NCBI GenBank assembly: GCA_029782215.1
Contig: JAKOVD010000114.1
Coordinates: 1 to 59,407, forward strand
Direction of reading: 5' to 3'
DNA length: 59,407 bases
Source: Chloroflexota bacterium
GTDB lineage: Bacteria; Chloroflexota; Anaerolineae; J102
Of the stretch, positions 8,748 through 17,207 are shown piece by piece. The number at the start of each line of letters is the position of its first letter. The first letter of the stretch is position 1. Position numbers and translations under genes: made by a program. The notes under the pieces were generated by a model. The model was not told the DNA's origin. It saw nothing but the letters and a program-made list of their open reading frames with translations, and did no database searches.

Positions 8748-9641
8748 ATGCCCAAGTCCTGGACTGGGGGAACTCAAGGGCAAGATCCGGCCCGCGCAGA
8801 ACAGCCGCGGCGGCGCTCCCTGCGGGCGCTGCGTGAGCTCTATGCGCGGCCGGCCTCTGCCGCCGGCGCCACACTTGTGCTTCTGTTCGTGCTGTTGGCG
8901 CTGTTTGGGCCTCTGATCGCACCGTATGGGCCTACGCAGCAGATAGCCTCAGCGGCCAGACAGCCACCGTCGGCCGAGCATTGGTTTGGGACCGACCGGC
9001 TTGGCCGCGATGTCTTCAGCCGCGTCGTCTACGGCGCCCGGGACATCCTGGTCCTGGCCGGCGCGGGCACTCTGCTCGCGGTGGCGGCGGGAACGGCCAT
9101 CGGTCTGGCGGCAAGCTTCTGGGGCGGCTGGGCGGACGAGATCACGTTCCGGGCTTTCGACAGCCTGTTGGCCCTGCCGGCGCTGCTGCTGGCGCTGCTG
9201 CTCCTGGGCACGCTGGGGCCGTCACGCACCACGGTGATGGCGGTGATCGTCATCGTCTACACACCGATCGTGGCGCGTGTGGTGCGCAGCGTGGTGCTGG
9301 CCACCAAGCAAAAGGGCTTTGTCGAGACCGCCCGCATTCAGGGTGAGTCACTGGGCTACCTCCTGGGGCGCGAGATTCTGCCAAGTGTGCTGCCGGTGTT
9401 GGCAGTGGAGGCGGCGCTTCGCTTTTCCTATGCCATCTTCCTGGTGGCTTCGCTGGGCTTCCTGGGTGTGGGCGTGCAGCCGCCCAGTCCCGATTGGGGC
9501 CTGATGGTGGCCGAGGCCCGCAACTACGCCGAGATCACACCGTGGGCGCTCATCTTCCCGGCGGTCGCCATCTCCCTGCTGGTGATCGGCGTGAACCTCG
9601 CCGCCGACGGCCTCAAGCGCGTCCTCCTGCAGCCCCCATGA
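8748..9641 (+). CDS. ABC transporter permease, DppC/OppC-like
   Basis: This 297-residue inner-membrane permease forms the translocation channel with the DppB-like partner at 11796-12740. It has a cytoplasmic N-terminus, a first membrane helix at about residues 41-62 (AAGATLVLLFVLLALFGPLI), and the family segment HWFGTDRLGRDVFSRVVYGAR (~81-101). Four to five further helices follow. The ATPase-coupling loop (TARIQGESLGYLLGREILPS) carries the EAA-type motif, and GVQPPSPDWGLMVAEAR lies near the C-terminus. Its stop overlaps the next gene's start (ATGA), indicating translational coupling to the fused ATPase. No clear Shine-Dalgarno precedes the ATG. Confidence 0.92.
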   Translation: MPKSWTGGTQGQDPARAEQPRRRSLRALRELYARPASAAGATLVLLFVLLALFGPLIAPYGPTQQIASAARQPPSAEHWFGTDRLGRDVFSRVVYGARDILVLAGAGTLLAVAAGTAIGLAASFWGGWADEITFRAFDSLLALPALLLALLLLGTLGPSRTTVMAVIVIVYTPIVARVVRSVVLATKQKGFVETARIQGESLGYLLGREILPSVLPVLAVEAALRFSYAIFLVASLGFLGVGVQPPSPDWGLMVAEARNYAEITPWALIFPAVAISLLVIGVNLAADGLKRVLLQPP

Positions 9642-11656
9642 GCGCTCCCCTACTCGAACTGGACAACGTGACCGTCTCCTACCGCCGGCAGGAGCGCTGG
9701 TTGGACGCGCTGCGGGATGTCTCCCTGCTCCTTCATCCAGGGCAGCGCTACGGCCTGGTGGGCGAGAGCGGTTCGGGCAAGTCGACCCTGGCGTTGGCCG
9801 TGATGCGCTACCTGAGCGAGAACGGCGTCGTGCGCCAGGGCGCCATCCGCTGGGAGGGGCAGGACCTGTGGGCGCTGGACGAGGAAGCCGTCGCCGGCAT
9901 CTGGCGCCGTGATCTCAAGCTTGTGCCGCAGAACGCCCTGGCGGCGCTCAACCCCGCCATGCGGGTGGGCGCCCAGCTTGCCGAAGCGCTGCCCCCCGGC
10001 CATGGCGAGACGGCGGCAGCCATTGCCAACCTGCTGCGCCGAGTGGGCATTGCAGATCCCGACCGCGTCGCCGCCAGCTTTCCGCACCAGCTCAGCGGCG
10101 GTATGCAGCAGCGGGTGATGATCGCCATGGCGCTGGCCGGTGAGCCCAAGCTCCTGGTCATGGACGAACCCACCACCAACCTGGATGTGACCACCGAGGC
10201 GGTGATCCTGGACCTGGTGCGCGACCTGGTGCAAGAGAGCGGCGCCTCGGTGCTCTATGTTTCCCACAACCTGGGCGTGATCCGGGATCTGTGTGACCGC
10301 GTGGCCGTCCTGTACGCAGGCGAGCTCGTCGAGGATGCGCCGGCGTCTGACCTGTACGGACGGCCACTGCACCCGTACACCCTGGGTTTGCTCAACAGCG
10401 TGCCCCGGCTTGGCCAGACCAAGATGGGCATGACCCTGCAGCCGATACCGGGAGGCATCCCCCGGCTGGAGGAGACGCCGGCCGGATGCGTCTTTGCCCC
10501 ACGCTGTCCGGCGGCGACGGCGCTGTGCCATGCGGAACGCCCCGGCATGGGCGGGCCCGGACCTGGCCACCGCGTGCGCTGCCATCGCTGGCAGGAGATC
10601 ACGGCGGGTCTGCCGGTTTGGCAGCCGGTACCCTCACGGGAGCAGCCGGCAGCCGCGGACGCGGATGCGAGGGTGCTCGAGGCCAGCGGCGTGGCGAAGT
10701 CCTTCTCTGTGGGCAGGAGCCTGGCGCAGGTGCTGCGGCGGCAGCCCGGTGGGCGAGCGCAGGCAGTGGACCAGGTCAGCCTGGCCGCGACCAGGGGGAG
10801 GACGCTTGGCATCGTGGGGGAGAGCGGCAGCGGCAAGACGACCCTGGCGCGCTGCTTGATGGGGCTGGCCGTCCCCGACCGCGGCGAGGTGACGCTGCTG
10901 GGCGTGCGCCTGGCGCCCGATGTGTCGGATCGGGACCGCGACGTGCTTCGCAAGCTGCAAATGGTCTTCCAAAATCCGGATGATGCCCTCAACCCGTACC
11001 ACACCGTCGGCGAGACCCTGCAGCGGCCGCTCGTGCGCCTGGGGGGAGCCAGCGGGGCCGAAGCGCAGCAGGCCGTAATCGATCTCCTGGCGGCTGTGCG
11101 GCTGGGACCGGAATTTGCCGGCCGCGTGCCCTCGCAGTTAAGCGGCGGAGAGAAACAGCGCGTTGCCATTGCCCGCGTCTTCGCCACGCGCCCCGACCTT
11201 GTCATCTTCGACGAAGCGGTGTCGGCGCTGGACGTGTCCGTACAGGCCGCAGTTCTCAACCTGATCAACGGTCTGCAGACCGAGCGGGGCAGCGCCTATC
11301 TCTTCATCTCGCACGATCTGGCCGTCGTGGGCTACCTGGCAGACGAGGTGATGGTCATGTACTTCGGGCAGGTCGTGGAGCACGGGCCGGCGCAGGCCGT
11401 GCTCAACCCGCCCTACCATCCCTATACCGAAGCACTGCTCTCGGCGATTCCCCGCATCGACGCCGAGGCGGCGCCGGACCGCATCCGGCTGGAAAGCGAC
11501 CTGCCGAGCGCCGGCCACTTACCCACCGGCTGCCGTTTTCACACGCGCTGCCCCCGCTTCCTGGGCGAGGTCTGCCGCACCCAGAACCCGCCCTGGCAGG
11601 ATGCCGGCGGCGGCCACCGCATCAGGTGCCACATCGAACTGACGTTGACACGTTAG
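9638..11656 (+). CDS. Fused double ATPase of peptide/nickel ABC importer (DppD-DppF type)
   Basis: This 672-residue protein has two complete ABC ATPase domains in one chain, replacing the separate D and F subunits. Domain 1 has Walker A GESGSGKST at 42-50, signature LSGGMQQRV and Walker B LLVMDEPTT. Domain 2 has Walker A GESGSGKTT at 394-402, signature LSGGEKQRV and Walker B LVIFDEAVSALD. Both halves end in the oligopeptide-transporter extension (PAGCVFAPRCPAATALC and PTGCRFHTRCPRFLGEVC), the region that can hold an iron-sulfur or Cys cluster in some relatives. It powers uptake by the two permeases. ATG 9638 overlaps the permease stop by 4 bases; an in-frame extension upstream is rejected as antisense-style overlap. 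Confidence 0.92.
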   Translation: MSAPLLELDNVTVSYRRQERWLDALRDVSLLLHPGQRYGLVGESGSGKSTLALAVMRYLSENGVVRQGAIRWEGQDLWALDEEAVAGIWRRDLKLVPQNALAALNPAMRVGAQLAEALPPGHGETAAAIANLLRRVGIADPDRVAASFPHQLSGGMQQRVMIAMALAGEPKLLVMDEPTTNLDVTTEAVILDLVRDLVQESGASVLYVSHNLGVIRDLCDRVAVLYAGELVEDAPASDLYGRPLHPYTLGLLNSVPRLGQTKMGMTLQPIPGGIPRLEETPAGCVFAPRCPAATALCHAERPGMGGPGPGHRVRCHRWQEITAGLPVWQPVPSREQPAAADADARVLEASGVAKSFSVGRSLAQVLRRQPGGRAQAVDQVSLAATRGRTLGIVGESGSGKTTLARCLMGLAVPDRGEVTLLGVRLAPDVSDRDRDVLRKLQMVFQNPDDALNPYHTVGETLQRPLVRLGGASGAEAQQAVIDLLAAVRLGPEFAGRVPSQLSGGEKQRVAIARVFATRPDLVIFDEAVSALDVSVQAAVLNLINGLQTERGSAYLFISHDLAVVGYLADEVMVMYFGQVVEHGPAQAVLNPPYHPYTEALLSAIPRIDAEAAPDRIRLESDLPSAGHLPTGCRFHTRCPRFLGEVCRTQNPPWQDAGGGHRIRCHIELTLTR

Positions 11657-11795
11657 CACGTTGGAACGTTCAAACGTTGGTGGATCGAATGGTAAGTAGG
11701 ATTTACTCGGAGAAAGTCACAAGAGCGACTTCTATGAGCAAGAAGTCGACCCTATCCGCAGAGATGAACGTTCAAACGTTCAAACGTGTAAACGC
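11643..11795. repeat. Octanucleotide ACGTTNNN repeat element inside the transporter operon
   Basis: ACGTT recurs with an exact 8-base period at 11643, 11651, 11659, 11667 and 11675. The same period recurs at 11768, 11776 and, degenerating, 11784 and 11792, right up to the ATG at 11796. Between the arrays lies a small inverted repeat (CGACTTCT at 11728-11735 and AGAAGTCG at 11743-11750). The element starts within the last codons of the ATPase gene and removes any recognisable ribosome-binding site before the next permease. Confidence 0.75.
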
Positions 11796-12740
11796 ATGCC
11801 GCGGTATGTTGTTCGTCGTTTGGGTTTCCTGATCCTGACGCTGTTGCTGACGTCGATGATCATCTTCGTGATCACGCGCCTGCTGCCCGGCGACGCAGCG
11901 CGAGTGATCCTGGGCCGCGAGGCGAGCGACCAGGCGCTGCAGGCGCTGCGGCAGGAACTGGGCATGGACCGCCCGGCAATCGTCCAGTACCTGGACTGGC
12001 TGTGGCGCTTCGTGCATGGGGACTGGGGCATGTCCTACAGCACCAAGCTGCCGATCCGCGACCTGGTGCTGGAGAGACTCGTCGCCTCGCTGCGTCTTGC
12101 GGGCCTGACCCTGCTGATCGCCGTCCCTCTGTCCGTTGGGCTGGGCGCCCTGGCCGGGCTCAAGGAGAACAAGGCCGCCGACAATGCCATCAGCGTCGCC
12201 TCCCTCTCGGTGGTGGGGCTGCCCGAGTTCGTGACCGGGCTGGTGCTGATACAGGTCTTTGCCTTCCGCCTGAAAGTGCTCCCCGCCAGCTCTTCGGTGG
12301 CGCCGGGCGCCAGCTTTGCGGAAGCGCTGCCGATGCTCATTCTCCCGGCCCTGACGGCGACGCTGGTGTTGCTGGCCTATGTCGTGCGCTTGACGCGGGC
12401 CGGGGTGATCGAGGAACTCAAGCAGGGCTATGTCAGGACGGCGCGTCTCAAGGGCCTTGACCGGCGCACGGTCATCCTCAGGCATGTCCTGCGCAACGCC
12501 CTGCTGCCAACGATCACGGTGATCGCCATCAGTGTTGGCTGGCTCATGAGCGGTCTGATTGTCGTCGAGAACGTCTTCAACTATCCGGGCCTGGGACGGC
12601 TGCTCACCTTTGCCATCGCCCACCGCGACCTGCCGCTGCTGCAGGCCGTGGCCTTCATCACGGTGCTGGTGTTTGCCGTCGCCAATCTGGTGGCGGATTT
12701 GCTGTATGCCTATCTGAATCCAAGGATCCGGCTGGAGTAG
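11796..12740 (+). CDS. ABC transporter permease, DppB/OppB-like
   Basis: This 314-residue membrane permease begins MPRYVVRRLGFLILTLLLTS, the characteristic OppB N-terminus. It continues with ITRLLPGDAARVILG and DWLWRFVHGDWGMSYSTKLPI. The ATPase-coupling loop is VRTARLKGLDRRTVILRHVLRNA (about residues 210-232), and VVENVFNYPGLGRLLTFAIAHRD lies near the end. Six membrane helices are expected. It pairs with the DppC-like subunit. Its position after the ATPase gene, separated by ~140 bases of repeat DNA, is unusual, because the B permease normally precedes C. No Shine-Dalgarno is visible, so its expression may depend on the repeat element or on a separate promoter. Confidence 0.92.
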   Translation: MPRYVVRRLGFLILTLLLTSMIIFVITRLLPGDAARVILGREASDQALQALRQELGMDRPAIVQYLDWLWRFVHGDWGMSYSTKLPIRDLVLERLVASLRLAGLTLLIAVPLSVGLGALAGLKENKAADNAISVASLSVVGLPEFVTGLVLIQVFAFRLKVLPASSSVAPGASFAEALPMLILPALTATLVLLAYVVRLTRAGVIEELKQGYVRTARLKGLDRRTVILRHVLRNALLPTITVIAISVGWLMSGLIVVENVFNYPGLGRLLTFAIAHRDLPLLQAVAFITVLVFAVANLVADLLYAYLNPRIRLE

Positions 12741-12762
12741 CGCAGGCATATTCCGCTCTCGA

Positions 12763-12802
12763 GAAAAAATGCGTGGAGGGGACTGCATTTCCCTCCACGC
12801 AT
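12763..12802 (-). terminator. Intrinsic terminator of the small secreted protein gene
   Basis: Perfect 12-bp arms ATGCGTGGAGGG (12769-12780) and CCCTCCACGCAT (12791-12802). On the minus strand the stem is followed by six T residues (plus-strand A-run at 12763-12768). This fits a rho-independent terminator for the gene ending at 12884. Confidence 0.8.
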
Positions 12803-12883
12803 CGTGACCTGGCTCAACTACCTACTGCACCGGCCCACCAGGCTCGGCGGATGCTGCCGGCCAGTATGACGGCGCCCTGTGAA

Positions 12884-13330
12884 CTATGGATAGACTGTGA
12901 CGGTACTGCCGCAGGGATCAGGCCCTGTGACGTCCCGGCAGACTCGAAACTTGAAGCCGCTGTAGGCGAGGAAGAACGAGTCGCTCCAGTAGTATGAGCG
13001 CCAGCCACCACTGCATGCATTGGCAGTGATCCGCTTCCAACCGCCGTCCACGGCAGCACGAGCAACTGGCGCTCCCTGGACATATTCGCAGCCGGAGCCC
13101 TCGGACGGATTGACCTGGATCTCTCCGGCTGCACGACCGCCAGAGCTGGTGGTACTGAACATAGTCATTTTCACTTTGGCAGCCGTGCCGTTGTAACCTG
13201 GAACAGAGTACCAGGTGAACAAGGCTGCCTGCGCGGCAGTGGAGGTGAACAAAAGGACAACGGTTAGTGACGCGAGGACTGCTAGGGCGCGGATCCTGCT
13301 ACTGGTGGTGACTCGGTTGGTGAGGTTCAT
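12884..13330 (-). CDS. Small secreted Cys-containing protein, unknown function
   Basis: This 148-residue protein has a clear Sec signal peptide: basic start, hydrophobic core VLASLTVVLLFTSTAAQA, with probable cleavage after AQA near residue 35. The mature ~110 residues are rich in Gly, Ser, Trp and Tyr and contain four Cys (contexts GCEYV, NACSG, RVCRD, DPCGS) that could form two disulfides. The start at 13330 is chosen for the preceding AAGGAAAG site and signal peptide; an upstream in-frame start would add a promoter-overlapping stretch. The gene is downstream of, and on the same strand as, the LuxR-type regulator, with its own terminator and promoter. I do not recognise the family. Confidence 0.7.
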   Translation of the reverse strand: MNLTNRVTTSSRIRALAVLASLTVVLLFTSTAAQAALFTWYSVPGYNGTAAKVKMTMFSTTSSGGRAAGEIQVNPSEGSGCEYVQGAPVARAAVDGGWKRITANACSGGWRSYYWSDSFFLAYSGFKFRVCRDVTGPDPCGSTVTVYP

Positions 13331-13396
13331 GCGACTTTCCTTGTGGTGCGGGTGGTGGGGAGTTGGATTACTCCTGGCGTGTGCGCATAGTGAACC

Positions 13397-13425
13397 ATAA
13401 TCGCGGACGCCGCGCATCGTGTAAA
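13397..13425 (-). promoter_or_regulatory. Promoter of the small secreted protein gene
   Basis: Reading the minus strand: -35 TTTACA (13425-13420), a 17-base spacer, and -10 GATTAT (13402-13397). The leader to the ATG at 13330 is about 60 nt. Confidence 0.45.
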
Positions 13426-13445
13426 TTACCTAACCCATTACCTAA
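13425..13445 (-). promoter_or_regulatory. Direct-repeat candidate activator site
   Basis: Two identical 9-mers, TTAGGTAAT on the minus strand, lie at 13445-13437 and 13433-13425. They are spaced by GGG (12-base period, close to one helical turn) and abut the -35 box. This is the expected position for an activator. The adjacent LuxR-type regulator is a candidate binder. Confidence 0.45.
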
Positions 13446-13504
13446 CTTTCCTTTCCCCCAGATCCCCCGTACCAGCCGCCAGGTCGTCCCTGACCAGTGG
13501 CTGC

Positions 13505-15979
13505 CTACACAAGATTGTTTTCGACTGCAAAGCGAGTGGCAGCGGCGCGAGAATTGACCCCGACTTTGCCATAAATGGTCTGGAGGTGTGCGTTCACGGT
13601 GCGCGGGCTGAGCACGAGTCTTTCTGCAACCTGGGCATCGGTCAATCCCTCTGCGACCAGACGCAGCACCTCTACTTCACGGGCGCTGAGACCGGCAGGA
13701 TAGGTCTTGCGGGCTGCCGGCGCGGCGACGTAAGGCGCAGCCGGAGGATTCGGCGCGGGCGCTTCTGCCACAGCAAGCGCATAGGCGACTGCCTGTTTCA
13801 GAGTCAGCATACGCCCAGCAGACCAAGCCAGATCAAACGCCTCAGGTCCCACGGCCTGCCGCAACAACTGAGAATCACCTTCCATCAGCGCCATCTGGTC
13901 CTTTGTGAGTGCAATATCAAGCTCCTCATAGAGCGCAGTACAGGCCGCGAAAAGTCGGGTCCCCTCGGTTTGATGACCAAGAGCACTCAAAGTCGGTGCC
14001 AGTACGCTTAGTGCCGCGACCATCCCGGACTTGTCCTCAAAGTCACGTGAGGTTCTGAGGCTTCGGCAGAGCAGGTCAAGCGCTTGCTCATGCTCCCCAG
14101 TTCGGTACAGCACCTCCCCCAGAAGGGCTTCGAGCCAGGCGGTCGTCGTTGCATCCTTAAGGTCCTGCAACAGCCTAAGTGCTTCTCCACCCAGTGAGAA
14201 TGCTCGACCATAGTCGTGTCGGGAAAGAGCCATGTTAGCCAGGTCGCCGAGCACAAAGGCGATGCCATAGTTGTCTCCGAGTGCCTGCCTGAGGACCAGG
14301 CATTCGTCGTAGTATGCTTCGGCATTGCCATCGCGTACTGCGTCAGCGACTCTCGCCAAACCAAAGAGATTGTCTGCCACGAGGTAGCTGTTGCCAGCCG
14401 CGCGCGCCAGAACCAGGCCTTCCGTACAGGCGGCGCGAGCAGCTTCATACTTGCCGAGGTGGTAGCTCAGTCTCCCTGCAAGGGAAAGAGCTGCCGCCAG
14501 GCGCGCTAAGTCATCAAATTGACGGCAGAGCGCCAGGCCCTGTTCCAAGAGTGACTCTGCATCTCTCAGGTCCCCGTGCAAGCCAGTGAGGTGCGCGAGG
14601 GCAACCAATGCAGTGGCCCGGGCCGGTGTTGCATCGCTCGCATTTCCTAACGAAAGCGCGGTCCAGAGCCAGTGCCGACCCTCAGCCAGATGGCAGCACA
14701 GAACCCAGAATCGGTGAAGCCCCCCGGCAAGACGCAGCGCAAGCTGACTGTCCTGCCGATCAACGGACCACTCGAATGCGGCGCGAAGATTGCCAAGCTC
14801 GACCTGAAGGCCATCCAACCACACACCCTGTTCAGCGCCCATCACACGGGCTTCAGTTCCTTCCGCCAGACACAGAAAGTGGAGCAAATGCTGCTGGCGC
14901 ACATCGTCCATCTCACCGGATGCGACGAGACGGGTGGCCGCGAATTCCCTGATCGTCTGAACCATGAGAAAGCGTGGCTCGCCGTCGGGTTGGGTCTCGC
15001 TGCGAAGCAAGCTGTGGTCTATCAACAAGGCGAGACCATCCAGCAGGTCGATCTCCAGATCACCCTCAAGATTGCAGACTGCCTCCACTGCATCCAGATT
15101 GCTGCCTCCAACAAACACACCTAGACGCCAAAAAAGACGCTGCTCGGCTGGCTGGAGCAGGTCATAGCTCCACTGGATGGTTGCTGCAAGCGTTTGTTGT
15201 CGAGCGGGGGCGTCATGCACCCCGCGCGTGAGCAACTTCAGGCTGGCGGGCAGGCGCCTAAGGATCGCCTGCGGCGACAGCACGTTGCAGCGGGCGGCAG
15301 CGAGCTCGATGGCAAGGGGAAGACCATCCAGGCGCAGGCAGATCTCCGCGACAGTTCGCTGCGAATCGTGCGTTATGTGGAGATCCGGATGCACGGCATG
15401 GGCGCGAGCGATAAAGAGCCCCACCGCATCGTCGCCGGAGGCTGCGACCATGGGCAGTGCTGTGGAGTCCGGCACGGCGAGTGGCGGAACCGGGAATAGG
15501 CGCTCACCGGATAGTCGCAGTGGCGCCCGGCTCGTCGCCAGCACCTTGAGCCGCGGCGCTTCCTGCAGCAATCCTGAGACAAATATGGCTGCTTCCAGGA
15601 GGTGTTCGAAGTTGTCCAGCAGAAGGAGTACCTGTCTGGGGCGAAGCCACTGCACCAGCGCCTCGGCTGCGGTCCGGCTGCCTGCGTCGCCAATACCTGC
15701 GGCGTCCGCAATCGCTGAACCGACAACAGAGGGTTCGCTGATCAGCGCCAGGTTGACAAGAATCACGCCATCGTCGAACTCAGCGGCCAGATCTGCGGCA
15801 AGCTGCAGAGCCAACCGCGTTTTGCCAACGCCGCCTGGACCGGCGAGCGTCAACAGGCGGACGTCATCTGAGCGAAGTAAATCGCCAGCCCGGGACAGGT
15901 CGTGTCCGCGGCCTATCAGAGGCGTGTCTGGCGTTGTCAGGCCGGAGGGTATTTCGGAAGAGCGTATGTTACCTGTCAT
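13505..15979 (-). CDS. LuxR-family transcriptional regulator with NB-ARC ATPase and TPRs
   Basis: This 824-residue cytoplasmic regulator has an N-terminal AAA/NB-ARC module with Walker A GPGGVGKT at 47-54 and [14 protein letters not shown] as Walker B. A winged-helix/TPR sensor region follows (~330-720). The C-terminal LuxR HTH (~760-824) has the signature [25 protein letters not shown] and [16 protein letters not shown]. Proteins of this class (MalT-like/LAL-like) usually activate transcription after ligand-induced oligomerisation. It lies upstream of the small secreted protein gene on the same strand and divergent from the PhnD-like gene. Either could be a target. The inducer is unknown. 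Confidence 0.88.
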   Translation of the reverse strand: MTGNIRSSEIPSGLTTPDTPLIGRGHDLSRAGDLLRSDDVRLLTLAGPGGVGKTRLALQLAADLAAEFDDGVILVNLALISEPSVVGSAIADAAGIGDAGSRTAAEALVQWLRPRQVLLLLDNFEHLLEAAIFVSGLLQEAPRLKVLATSRAPLRLSGERLFPVPPLAVPDSTALPMVAASGDDAVGLFIARAHAVHPDLHITHDSQRTVAEICLRLDGLPLAIELAAARCNVLSPQAILRRLPASLKLLTRGVHDAPARQQTLAATIQWSYDLLQPAEQRLFWRLGVFVGGSNLDAVEAVCNLEGDLEIDLLDGLALLIDHSLLRSETQPDGEPRFLMVQTIREFAATRLVASGEMDDVRQQHLLHFLCLAEGTEARVMGAEQGVWLDGLQVELGNLRAAFEWSVDRQDSQLALRLAGGLHRFWVLCCHLAEGRHWLWTALSLGNASDATPARATALVALAHLTGLHGDLRDAESLLEQGLALCRQFDDLARLAAALSLAGRLSYHLGKYEAARAACTEGLVLARAAGNSYLVADNLFGLARVADAVRDGNAEAYYDECLVLRQALGDNYGIAFVLGDLANMALSRHDYGRAFSLGGEALRLLQDLKDATTTAWLEALLGEVLYRTGEHEQALDLLCRSLRTSRDFEDKSGMVAALSVLAPTLSALGHQTEGTRLFAACTALYEELDIALTKDQMALMEGDSQLLRQAVGPEAFDLAWSAGRMLTLKQAVAYALAVAEAPAPNPPAAPYVAAPAARKTYPAGLSAREVEVLRLVAEGLTDAQVAERLVLSPRTVNAHLQTIYGKVGVNSRAAATRFAVENNLV

Positions 15980-16156
15980 TCACGGGCTCGCAACCGGGTG
16001 CAAGGCGGAGACTCATGATGGGATCAGCGTTCCGAGACTCTATCGTGACGGGGTCGTTCTTGCAAGCGGGGCGCTGCGTGGCATACTCTGTTTTGCTGGA
16101 ACCTAGATCGAACATGCCCTCCGCGACAGAGTCGCTGGTTTGCCACGGATACGAGA

Positions 16157-16969
16157 ATGCTGACCTTCACCTCGTGCCAGGCCCCAAACGCCGACCCCGC
16201 CTGCCGGAGCGTCATCGCCTGGCTGGGCAGGGCCATTGGGCAACCGGTCACTTTCGACGAGTTCCATCCCTGGCAGGAACGTGCGCGGCGGTTCGACGAG
16301 GGTGCGGTTGACGTCGCCTGGCAGTGCGGCGCCTGGTACGTGACGCGGAAAGACACGCTTGGTCTGGCGCTGACGCCGCTGGTGGCGCCCGTCATGGCGC
16401 ATCCCCGGTACCGGAATCGTCCGGTCTACTTTTCCGACATCGTCGTCCGCCGCGACGCTCCCTTCACCGACTTCGCCAGCCTCCGCGGCGCCGTCTGGGC
16501 CTTCAACGAGCCCGACTCGCACTCCGGCTATCACGTGGTGCGGCACTATCTGGCATCGCTGGGGGAGCGTGCGGGCTATTTCGATCGCGTCATAGAAGCG
16601 GGCAGCCACCAGGCCGCTCTCGCTCTGATTCTGAAGGGAAGCGCCGACGCTGCCGCGATCGACAGCACGGTGCTGGAAACAGAGCTGGCTCTGCAGCCCG
16701 GTCTCGGCGATGCAGTGCGCATTGTGACCACCCTCGGGCCCAGCCCGATGCCGCCGTGGGTGGCGCGCGGTGGCCTGGACCCGGGAGTCTCCCAAGCGCT
16801 CCGTCAAGCCTTCACAGAAATGCATCTCACTGGTGATGGGCGGGCGGTCCTGGCGCTTACGGGCTGGGAGTCCTTCGCCCCGGTAGCCGATGCCGACTAT
16901 GACCCGCTGCGCTCCATGCTCAGGCTGGCGGAGGGAACTCGCTTGGGCAGGGCGCCCGGAAGCGCGTAA
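16157..16969 (+). CDS. PhnD-like substrate-binding domain protein without signal peptide
   Basis: This 270-residue protein matches the phosphate/phosphite/phosphonate binding family (periplasmic-binding fold). It begins directly at the first strand, LTFTSCQAPNADP. YFSDIVVRRDAPFTDFASLRGAVWAFNEPDSHSG (about 90-123) and DAAAIDSTVLE (~171-181) are typical family segments. It lacks an export signal and no transporter permease or ATPase is next to it. It is therefore probably a cytoplasmic or regulator-associated ligand-binding protein rather than a transporter component. Start 16157 gives the expected domain edge; no better upstream start exists in frame. It is divergent from the LuxR-type regulator. 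Confidence 0.72.
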   Translation: MLTFTSCQAPNADPACRSVIAWLGRAIGQPVTFDEFHPWQERARRFDEGAVDVAWQCGAWYVTRKDTLGLALTPLVAPVMAHPRYRNRPVYFSDIVVRRDAPFTDFASLRGAVWAFNEPDSHSGYHVVRHYLASLGERAGYFDRVIEAGSHQAALALILKGSADAAAIDSTVLETELALQPGLGDAVRIVTTLGPSPMPPWVARGGLDPGVSQALRQAFTEMHLTGDGRAVLALTGWESFAPVADADYDPLRSMLRLAEGTRLGRAPGSA

Positions 16970-17033
16970 GGGGTCAGAGATCGCCCTGGATGAAAGGTCC
17001 GCTCAACGCCCGCTGCAATACCGGCATCGCGTT

Positions 17034-17062
17034 TTGACCTGTGTTCGCTTTGTAGTTAAAAT
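17034..17062 (+). promoter_or_regulatory. Sigma-70-type promoter upstream of fhs
   Basis: -35 TTGACC (17034-17039), a 17-base spacer and -10 TAAAAT (17057-17062). This is close to consensus in both boxes and spacing. Transcription would start near 17069, leaving a leader of about 139 nt before the fhs ATG. Confidence 0.65.
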
Positions 17063-17068
17063 CACGAA

Positions 17069-17207
17069 TTGACCCGCAAAGGGCGAGCCCACTTGCCGTG
17101 CATGTCTGACCCTCGCGGGCCCCGCGCAAGGCTGCGCGGAGGCAGCGACGCCGGGGACCCATGCAGCATTCCCACTACGCAACCCATTGTCAAAGGAGAC
17201 GCAATTT
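17069..17207 (+). promoter_or_regulatory. Long structured 5' leader of fhs
   Basis: The ~139-nt leader is GC-rich and contains a CCGCGC-AAGGCT-GCGCGG hairpin (around 17122-17139) and further self-complementary segments. It ends in an AAAGGAG ribosome-binding site. fhs genes elsewhere can carry tetrahydrofolate or ZTP riboswitches, but I could not fit either consensus, so this is only a structured leader of unknown function. Confidence 0.3.

Noticed and set aside
17069..17207. Tetrahydrofolate or ZTP riboswitch before fhs
   Set aside because: The conserved core segments of either class could not be matched by eye; only generic hairpins are present.
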